Positions 5,782 through 11,084 of a stretch of DNA of 11,084 nucleotides are shown piece by piece. Under the pieces are notes generated by a model, which was given only the letters and a program-made list of their open reading frames with translations, had not been told where the DNA came from and ran no database searches. The translations under genes were made by a program, and so were the position numbers. Location of the stretch: contig CABQWP010000063.1 of assembly GCA_902467875.1 (NCBI GenBank), positions 1 through 11,084 of the forward strand, written 5' to 3'. The DNA comes from an uncultured Collinsella sp. GTDB taxonomy: Bacteria > Actinomycetota > Coriobacteriia > Coriobacteriales > Coriobacteriaceae. The stretch's first letter is position 1. Every line of letters begins with the position of its first letter.

Positions 5782-6018
5782 ATGGCAGATCAGAAGACAT
5801 TCGAGCGCGTTTGCGACGTTATCCGTGAGACCGCCGGCCTTGACGATGTCGAGATGAAGCCCGAGTCCACGCTCGAGGAGATTGGCCTCGACAGCCTGGG
5901 TACCGTCGAGATCCTCGTTGCCGTCGAGGACGAGTTTGGCATTGAGCTCGATACCGAGGAGAACCCCAAGACGGTCGGCGAGTTTGTCGATACGGTCGAG
6001 GCGGCATTGGAGAAGTAG
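5782..6018 (+). CDS. acpP: Acyl carrier protein
   Basis: AcpP carries the growing acyl chain as a thioester on 4'-phosphopantetheine between the enzymes of the pathway. The 78 residues are very acidic and typical in length. The attachment site is Ser38 in GLDSLG (35-40), followed by the conserved helix TVEILVAVEDEFGIEL and the segment KTVGEFVDTVE. The ATG at 5782 is chosen because AAAGGAG (5768-5774) lies 7 bases before it. An in-frame ATG at 5743 would add 13 residues not seen in ACPs. The gene lies 52 nt after fabH and its stop nearly abuts fabK. Confidence 0.96.
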   Translation: MADQKTFERVCDVIRETAGLDDVEMKPESTLEEIGLDSLGTVEILVAVEDEFGIELDTEENPKTVGEFVDTVEAALEK

Positions 6019-6020
6019 TG

Positions 6021-6965
6021 ATGCTCAAGTCTCCTCTCTGCGATCTGCTCGGCATCGAAAAACCCGTGTTCCAGGGTGGCATGGCCTGGATTGCCGACGC
6101 CTCGCTGGCGTCTGCCGTGTCCGAGGCAGGCGGCTTAGGGATTATCGCGGCCATGAATGCCGACGCAAACTGGCTGCGCGATCAGATTCACGAGCTGCGC
6201 GCCAAGACGGATAAGCCCTTTGGCGTCAACGTTATGCTCATGAGCCCGTTTGTCGACGAGGTCGCACAAGTGGTGATTGATGAGCAGGTGCCCGTTGTGG
6301 TGACCGGTGCCGGCAATCCCACCAAGTACATGAAGGCGTGGAACGAGGCGGGCATCAAGGTTATTCCCGTCGTGGCTTCGGTGGCGCTGGCGCGTCTCGT
6401 GGCGCGTCGCGGAGCCACTGCCGTGGTTGCCGAGGGCACCGAATCAGGCGGCCATATTGGCGAGACCTCGACGATGGCACTTGTCCCGCAGGTTGCCGAT
6501 GCGGTCGATATTCCCGTGGTTGCGGCTGGCGGCATCGCCGATGGCCGCGGCGTGGCGGCCGCTTTTATGCTCGGCGCTGCCGGCGTCCAGGTGGGAACAC
6601 GCTTTCTGGTCGCAAACGAGTGCACCGTATCCGAACAGTACAAAGAGCTGGTGCTCAAGGCAGGCGACACGTCGACGCGTGCGACCGGTCGCTCGACGGG
6701 ACATCCGGTTCGCGCCCTCAAGAGCCCCTTCACCAACGCGTATGCCAAGAACGAGGCGGCGGGCGCAAGCCCCGAGGAGCTTGGGGCCATGGGCACGGGC
6801 GCGCTTCGTAAAGCCGCAAAGGACGGTAATTACGAAGAGGGTTCGTATTTGTGCGGACAGATTGCCGGCATGGTCAACGAACGCCAGAGCGCACGCGAAA
6901 TCGTCGACGATCTGGTCGATGGCGCTGAGCATGTCCTGAAGGGTGCGTCCGCATGGGTAGCGTAG
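6021..6965 (+). CDS. fabK: Enoyl-ACP reductase II (FMN-dependent, FabK type)
   Basis: FabK carries out the last reduction of each elongation cycle (trans-2-enoyl-ACP to acyl-ACP) using FMN and NAD(P)H. It replaces FabI and, in streptococci, is insensitive to triclosan. The 314 residues form a 2-nitropropane-dioxygenase-like TIM barrel with QGGMAWI (18-24), EGTESGGHIG (138-147, including the probable catalytic His145), AAGGIADGRG (168-177) and GTRF (192-195). ATG 6021 is preferred, with GGAG 8 bases upstream. GTG 6018, overlapping the acpP stop, would add one residue. It overlaps fabD by 13 bases. NAD(P)H-dependent 2-nitropropane dioxygenase is the main alternative, but the fab context settles it. 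Confidence 0.94.
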   Translation: MLKSPLCDLLGIEKPVFQGGMAWIADASLASAVSEAGGLGIIAAMNADANWLRDQIHELRAKTDKPFGVNVMLMSPFVDEVAQVVIDEQVPVVVTGAGNPTKYMKAWNEAGIKVIPVVASVALARLVARRGATAVVAEGTESGGHIGETSTMALVPQVADAVDIPVVAAGGIADGRGVAAAFMLGAAGVQVGTRFLVANECTVSEQYKELVLKAGDTSTRATGRSTGHPVRALKSPFTNAYAKNEAAGASPEELGAMGTGALRKAAKDGNYEEGSYLCGQIAGMVNERQSAREIVDDLVDGAEHVLKGASAWVA

Positions 6966-7879
6966 CGTTTCTGTTTGCCGGTCAGGGTGCCCAGCATCCC
7001 GCGATGGGCGTCGATCTCATCGAGGCATCACCGGCGGCTGCCGAGGTGTTTGCGATCGCCGACGAGGTGCGTCCGGGAACCAGTGAGCAGTGCCGGAGCG
7101 CCTCCAAGGAGGAGCTCTCGCAGACTGAGAACACGCAGCCTTGCGTGTTCGTGCACGACTTGACTGTCGCCGTCGCCCTGCGTGAGCGCGGCGTGGTGCC
7201 TGCCGCCTGTGCGGGATTCTCGCTGGGCGAGGTCGCCGCGCTCACCTTTGCGGGGGCGTTCGATACGCGAGCGGGATTTGAGCTTGTGTGCGAGCGCGCG
7301 GCGCTTATGGCCACGGCGGCTGAGCGTCATCCCGGCGGAATGCGCGCCGTCATCAAACTCGATGCGGCGCAGGTCGAGGGCTTGGCAAAACAGACCGGCG
7401 AGGACTGCTGGCCGGTCAACTACAACAGCCCCCAGCAGACGGTTGTGGCCGGAGCGCCCGATGCGTTGCAGACCCTCGACGTCCTGGTAAAAGAGGCTGG
7501 TGGCCGGGCCATGAAGGTCGCGGTGTCGGGTGCATTCCATAGCCCCTATATGGCCGAGGCGACCTGTGGCCTTGCTGCATATATTGAGGCCGGTCACGCG
7601 CCGTCCCCGTTGCTCATTCCTGTTATGGCAAATATGACGGCGGCGCCTTATCCGGCCGACCCGCAGGCGGCATCGGAGGTGCTGGCCAACCAGGTGAGTC
7701 ATGCCGTGCACTGGGTCGACACGCTGCATGCTCTGCAGGATCAAGGCATCGACACGTTTATTGAGGTCGGCCCCGGCAAAACGCTGTCCGGCCTGGTCAA
7801 GCGTACGTTGAGCGACGTTCGTGTGTATTCGTGCGAAACGGCCGAGCAGGTCGCAGCTATTGCCGACGAGCTCGCATAG
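6953..7879 (+). CDS. fabD: Malonyl-CoA:ACP transacylase
   Basis: FabD moves the malonyl group from CoA to ACP, supplying the extender for FabH and FabF. The 308 residues show FAGQGAQ (8-14), the nucleophile Ser90 in GFSLGE (88-93), Arg115 for the malonyl carboxylate, NSPQQTVV (158-165) and the catalytic His196 in GAFHSPYM, ending with VGPGKTLSGLVKR. Phe89 replaces the His of E. coli GHSLG; other Gram-positive FabDs also vary here. The ATG lies inside the end of fabK (13-base overlap), preceded by GAAGGG, which suggests translational coupling. Confidence 0.95.
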   Translation: MGSVAFLFAGQGAQHPAMGVDLIEASPAAAEVFAIADEVRPGTSEQCRSASKEELSQTENTQPCVFVHDLTVAVALRERGVVPAACAGFSLGEVAALTFAGAFDTRAGFELVCERAALMATAAERHPGGMRAVIKLDAAQVEGLAKQTGEDCWPVNYNSPQQTVVAGAPDALQTLDVLVKEAGGRAMKVAVSGAFHSPYMAEATCGLAAYIEAGHAPSPLLIPVMANMTAAPYPADPQAASEVLANQVSHAVHWVDTLHALQDQGIDTFIEVGPGKTLSGLVKRTLSDVRVYSCETAEQVAAIADELA

Positions 7880-7909
7880 TTCACAGGGCTGTAACCCGAA
7901 AGGAATGAC

Positions 7910-8683
7910 ATGGGCAACTTGAACAACGGCGCGCTCGAGCGAAACGACTCACGTCGCGTGGCGCTTGTCACGGGCGGCTCGCGCGGCATCGGTCGCGCTT
8001 GTGCCGTGGGCCTGGCGGAGGACGGCTTTGATATCGCCGTCGTCTATGCCGGTAGCGCAGATGCAGCGCGCGAGACGTGCGAAGCCTGCGAGGCGGCTGG
8101 CGCCACGGCGCGCGCATATCAATGCGACGTGGCCGATCCCGCTGCCGTCAACGCGTGCGTGGAAACGGTCCTCAACGACTTTGGCTCCATTTGGGCGCTC
8201 GTCAACAACGCCGGCATCACCCGCGATGGCCTGCTCATGCGCATGGGCGATGACGCCTTCGACCGCGTGCTCGATGTCAATCTCAAGGGCACGTTCAATA
8301 CGACGCGCGCGCTCACCAAGACCTTTATGCGCCAGCGCGGCGGTTGCGTCATCAACATGAGCTCGGTTGTGGGCCTGATGGGCAATGCCGGGCAGGCCAA
8401 CTACGCCGCCTCCAAGGCGGGCGTCATCGGTCTGACCAAGGCGGTGGCGCGCGAGCTTGCGCCACGCGGCGTACGAGTGAACGCGGTCGCCCCCGGGTTT
8501 GTCGAGACCGATATGACGGCAAAGCTATCGGATAAGGTTCGCGCGGCAACCGAGGAGCAGATTCCCCTAAAGCGCATGGCGCACCCCGAGGAAGTGGCCG
8601 GCGTGGTGCGCTTTTTGGCGAGTGATGCGGCTGCCTACATTACGGGCGAGGTCGTGCGCGTCGACGGCGGAATGGCGATGTAG
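7910..8683 (+). CDS. fabG: 3-oxoacyl-ACP reductase (NADPH)
   Basis: FabG reduces 3-ketoacyl-ACP to 3-hydroxyacyl-ACP, the first reduction of the cycle. The 257 residues form a classical short-chain dehydrogenase: cofactor motif TGGSRGIG (21-28), CDVAD (72-76), NNAG (99-102), catalytic Asn124, Ser152, Tyr165 and Lys169 (YAASK), and the C-terminal ITGEVVRVDGGMAM. About 12 residues precede the Rossmann fold, making it slightly longer than E. coli FabG. ATG 7910 follows GAAAGGA (7898-7904). It lies 30 nt after fabD. Other SDR enzymes look similar, but the cluster and the NAGITRDGLLMRM segment support FabG. Confidence 0.95.
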   Translation: MGNLNNGALERNDSRRVALVTGGSRGIGRACAVGLAEDGFDIAVVYAGSADAARETCEACEAAGATARAYQCDVADPAAVNACVETVLNDFGSIWALVNNAGITRDGLLMRMGDDAFDRVLDVNLKGTFNTTRALTKTFMRQRGGCVINMSSVVGLMGNAGQANYAASKAGVIGLTKAVARELAPRGVRVNAVAPGFVETDMTAKLSDKVRAATEEQIPLKRMAHPEEVAGVVRFLASDAAAYITGEVVRVDGGMAM

Positions 8684-8722
8684 AAACCAGGGCCGAACAA
8701 CGGCTTGAATGAGGAGACCATG

Positions 8723-9970
8723 ATGGAACAGAGAGTTGCAATCACCGGTATCGGTGCCGTATCGCCGCTCGGTAACACGGCGCTTGCTACCTGGGCGGCC
8801 ATGTGCGCCGGCACGTGCGGCATCGGCCCGATCACGCACTTCGATACCGATGCGTTTGCCGTTAAGGTGGCGGCCGAGGTCAAGGGTTTTGACGGCAACG
8901 AGTACTTTGGCAAGCGTGACGCCAAGCACCTGGACCCCTGCGTTCAGTTTGCCCTGGCAGCGTCGGACGAGGCCATGCACGATGCGGGCTTTGATGTCGA
9001 GGGCGCCATCGATCACGAGCGCCTGGGCGTCTACGTGGGTTCAGGCGTGGGCGGCATGCAGACACTCGTCGACAACGTCCACACGATTGCCGATCGGGGG
9101 CCTCGCCGTGCATCGCCCTATATGATCGCGATGATGATCCCCAATATGGCTTCGGGCAATATCGCAATCCGCCACAAGGCAAAGGGCCCGACCCTGCCCG
9201 TGGTGACCGCCTGCGCGACCTCGGCACATGCCGTGGGCGAGGCGTTCCGCGCCATCAAGCATGGTTATGCCGATGCGATTCTCGCCGGCGGCGCCGAGGC
9301 CGCAATCATCCCCGATGCCGTTGCGGGCTTTACATCCTGCCGTGCTCTCACCACTAATCCTGACCCGTCGACGGCTTGCCGCCCGTTCGATGCAGACCGC
9401 GACGGCTTTGTGATGGGCGAGGGCGCCTGCGTGCTGGCACTCGAGAGCATGGAGCATGCGCAGGCGCGCGGTGCGCACATTTATGCCGAGGTCGTGGGTT
9501 ACGGCAACACCGATGATGCCTACCACATCACGAGTCCCGACCCGGACGCGGCAGGCATCGCCCGTGCGATATCGCTGGCGGTGGCCGAGGGCGACGTTAA
9601 GCCTTCCGAGGGCCTCTACATCAACGCTCACGGCACCTCGACCAAGCTCAACGATTCGTCCGAGACGGCGGGCATTAAGCGTGCGCTTGGCGAGGATGCG
9701 GCGCGCGCCGCGCACGTCTCGTCGACCAAGTCGATGACCGGCCACATGATCGGTGCCACGGGCGCCATCGAGGTCATGGCCTGCGCCATGGCGCTCGAGC
9801 AGGGCGTGGTGCCCCCGACCATTAACTACCACACACCCGATCCCGCCTGCGATCTTGATTACACGCCTAATCGCGCGGTTCGCGCCGATCTTACCTGGGC
9901 GCTTTCGACCAACCTGGGCTTTGGCGGGCACAACGCCGCCATCGCGCTGCGTAGATATACGAGGAGCTAG
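8723..9970 (+). CDS. fabF: Beta-ketoacyl-ACP synthase II
   Basis: FabF condenses acyl-ACP with malonyl-ACP in each elongation round. The 415 residues match the family length. The triad Cys164 (VTACATSAH), His303 (NAHGTSTKLND) and His341 (KSMTGHMIGATG) is present, with Lys336 and the gatekeeper loop GFGG (399-402). ATG 8723 is chosen because GAGGAG (8711-8716) is 6 bases away. ATG 8720 would be only 3 bases from it, and TTG 8705 would lie upstream of the ribosome-binding site. It follows fabG by 39 nt, and its end supplies the GAGGAG for accB. No FabB is seen. Confidence 0.96.
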   Translation: MEQRVAITGIGAVSPLGNTALATWAAMCAGTCGIGPITHFDTDAFAVKVAAEVKGFDGNEYFGKRDAKHLDPCVQFALAASDEAMHDAGFDVEGAIDHERLGVYVGSGVGGMQTLVDNVHTIADRGPRRASPYMIAMMIPNMASGNIAIRHKAKGPTLPVVTACATSAHAVGEAFRAIKHGYADAILAGGAEAAIIPDAVAGFTSCRALTTNPDPSTACRPFDADRDGFVMGEGACVLALESMEHAQARGAHIYAEVVGYGNTDDAYHITSPDPDAAGIARAISLAVAEGDVKPSEGLYINAHGTSTKLNDSSETAGIKRALGEDAARAAHVSSTKSMTGHMIGATGAIEVMACAMALEQGVVPPTINYHTPDPACDLDYTPNRAVRADLTWALSTNLGFGGHNAAIALRRYTRS

Positions 9971-9973
9971 AGC

Positions 9974-10450
9974 ATGGATTCCAAAAGAATTGCCGAGATA
10001 GCCGATGTTATGGAGGACCGCGGCCTCACGCGCGTACGCGTTGAGGAGCCCGATGGCACCGCGGTCGAACTCGAGCGCGCGAGCGCCACGCAGCCGGTCG
10101 CCGTGCCCATGCCTATGCCGGGTGCCGTGACTGCTCCGGCGGTGGCTCCTGTCGCCATGCCTGCCACCGCACCGGAACCCGCCGCGCAGACACCTACCGC
10201 CGTGTCGGAGCCTAAGGGCACCGAGGTGACCGCTCCCATGGTCGGCGTTTTCTATGCTGCCCCGGCGCCGGGCGACGAACCGTTTGTGCACGTGGGCTCC
10301 AAGGTCAAGGCCGGCGAGACCCTCTGCATCATCGAGGCCATGAAGGTTCTCAACGAGGTGACGGCCGAGGCAGACGGCGAGGTGCTCGAGATCTGCGTGG
10401 TCGACGGCGACCTCGTGGAGTTTGGCAGCTGCCTCATGAGGATCGGATAG
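9974..10450 (+). CDS. accB: Biotin carboxyl carrier protein of acetyl-CoA carboxylase
   Basis: AccB holds the biotin that is carboxylated by AccC and passes the carboxyl group to acetyl-CoA on AccDA, making malonyl-CoA. The 158 residues comprise an N-terminal region (1-35), a Pro/Ala/Val-rich flexible linker (about 40-80) and a biotinyl domain (82-158). Biotin is attached to Lys124 in EAMKVLNEV, and the bacterial 'thumb' segment is present (about 95-106, PAPGDEPFVHVG). BirA, encoded divergently, is the expected modifying enzyme. It starts 3 bases after the fabF stop, with GAGGAG (9961-9966) inside fabF. Confidence 0.95.
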   Translation: MDSKRIAEIADVMEDRGLTRVRVEEPDGTAVELERASATQPVAVPMPMPGAVTAPAVAPVAMPATAPEPAAQTPTAVSEPKGTEVTAPMVGVFYAAPAPGDEPFVHVGSKVKAGETLCIIEAMKVLNEVTAEADGEVLEICVVDGDLVEFGSCLMRIG

Positions 10451-10453
10451 GTG

Positions 10454-10882
10454 ATGTCCATGAACAAAGAAGAGCTCAAGAAGCTGTTGCCGCATCGTGA
10501 GCCGATGCTTTTGCTTGACGAAGCCGAGCTGGTGGGCGACGAGGCCCACGGCAAGATCACGATTACGGGCGACGAGTACTTTTTGCAGGGGCATTTTCCG
10601 GGAAACCCGGTGGTCCCCGGCGTGATTCAGTGCGAGATGCTCGCCCAGAACTGCTGCGTGCTGCTGATGGGCGATGAGGAGGCGCGCGGCGCGACGCCGT
10701 TCTACACGAGTCTGGACAAGGTGCGCTTTAAGCGTCCGGTGCGCCCGGGCGACACGGTGGATCTGGTGTGCTCCATCACGCGTGCGCGCGGGCCGTTCCG
10801 CTTTGCGACAGGTACTGCGAGCGTTAACGGTGAGGTTTGCTGCCGCGCCGATATGTCTTTTGCACTCATGCACGAAAAGTAG
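10454..10882 (+). CDS. fabZ: 3-hydroxyacyl-ACP dehydratase
   Basis: FabZ removes water from 3-hydroxyacyl-ACP to give the trans-2-enoyl substrate of FabK. The 142 residues form a single hot-dog fold: LPHREPMLLLDEA (12-24), catalytic His47 in GHFPGNPVVPGV and Glu61 (QCEMLAQ), spaced 14 residues apart as in E. coli (His54, Glu68). The start is uncertain among GTG 10451, ATG 10454 and ATG 10460; GAGGA (10438-10442) lies in the end of accB. It sits between accB and accC, as in streptococcal fab operons. A FabA/FabN-like isomerising activity cannot be judged from the sequence. Confidence 0.94.
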   Translation: MSMNKEELKKLLPHREPMLLLDEAELVGDEAHGKITITGDEYFLQGHFPGNPVVPGVIQCEMLAQNCCVLLMGDEEARGATPFYTSLDKVRFKRPVRPGDTVDLVCSITRARGPFRFATGTASVNGEVCCRADMSFALMHEK

Positions 10883-10892
10883 GGAAGTTTTC

Positions 10893-11084
10893 ATGTTCGA
10901 CAAAGTGCTCATCGCCAACCGCGGCGAAGTCGCGGTCCGTGTTATCCGCGCGTGCCGCGATATGGGCATCAAGACCGTCGCCGTTTATTCCACGGCCGAT
11001 GCGGACGCGTTGCACGTGCAGCTTGCCGACGAGGCGTATTGCATCGGCGGCCCGCGGCTTGGCGACCGGCACCCCTCCTCGGGG
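10893..11084 (+). CDS. accC: Biotin carboxylase of acetyl-CoA carboxylase, N-terminal fragment
   Basis: AccC carboxylates the biotin of AccB using ATP and bicarbonate. Only the first 64 codons are in the window. MFDKVLIANRGEVAVRVIRACRD is the classical N-terminus, followed by MGIKTVAVYSTADADALHVQLADEAYCIG. After that the reading is GPRLGDRHPSSG, which lacks the strongly conserved SYLN motif expected at this point, so the last 25 or so bases may be faulty or unusual. It follows fabZ by 10 nt with GGGAAG before the ATG. accD and accA would be expected next. Confidence 0.9.
   Translation, partial: MFDKVLIANRGEVAVRVIRACRDMGIKTVAVYSTADADALHVQLADEAYCIGGPRLGDRHPSSG

Noticed and set aside
9041..10972. 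Long antisense open frame across fabF, accB and fabZ (over 600 codons)
   Set aside because: It covers three well-supported genes with catalytic motifs. The peptide is His/Arg/Gly-rich low-complexity text caused by GC-rich codon use.
1..11084. tRNA genes, CRISPR arrays, insertion sequences or prophage genes
   Set aside because: No repeat-spacer pattern, transposase motifs, terminal inverted repeats or tRNA-like cloverleaf were seen, and the strands are filled with conserved housekeeping genes.

Overview
The window joins two conserved bacterial gene clusters from what looks like a GC-rich Gram-positive anaerobe. The best guess is the class Coriobacteriia (Actinomycetota), near Collinsella. This rests on protein character, the strong GAG/AAG/CTC codon preference of the translation genes, and a FabK-type fatty-acid operon. 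It is an inference from reading; no search was run.

Positions 1-3763 hold a translation block on the + strand. A terminator-like hairpin comes first, then a good promoter (TTGACG-N17-TATCCT, 167-195) and a structured leader. The genes are rpsL (S12), rpsG (S7), fusA (EF-G) and rpsJ (S10), ending at a very clear rho-independent terminator (3724-3763). This is the str operon with an unusual ending: no tuf follows fusA, and rpsJ, normally the first gene of the S10 operon, stands alone before the terminator. rpsL and rpsJ both start with TTG. S12 carries Arg at the position equivalent to Lys88 of E. coli.

Positions 3817-4593 hold birA on the minus strand, a biotin-protein ligase without a DNA-binding domain. 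It is convergent with rpsJ and divergent from fabH.

Positions 4594-4769 are the birA/fabH divergent control region. Two near-identical 16-bp palindromes (TGTWAACACGTCAACA) overlap or flank the probable fabH promoter. They look like operators for a fatty-acid-synthesis regulator that is not encoded in the window.

Positions 4770-11084 hold a tightly packed type II fatty acid synthesis operon: fabH, acpP, fabK, fabD, fabG, fabF, accB, fabZ and the start of accC. Together these encode initiation (FabH), the carrier (AcpP), malonyl loading (FabD), elongation (FabF), the reduction-dehydration-reduction steps (FabG, FabZ, FabK) and part of the acetyl-CoA carboxylase that makes malonyl-CoA (AccB, AccC). 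BirA attaches biotin to AccB, so the divergent birA is functionally linked. The gene order is the one known from streptococci, without the fabT regulator. The window ends inside accC, and its last roughly 25 bases do not read like the expected protein.
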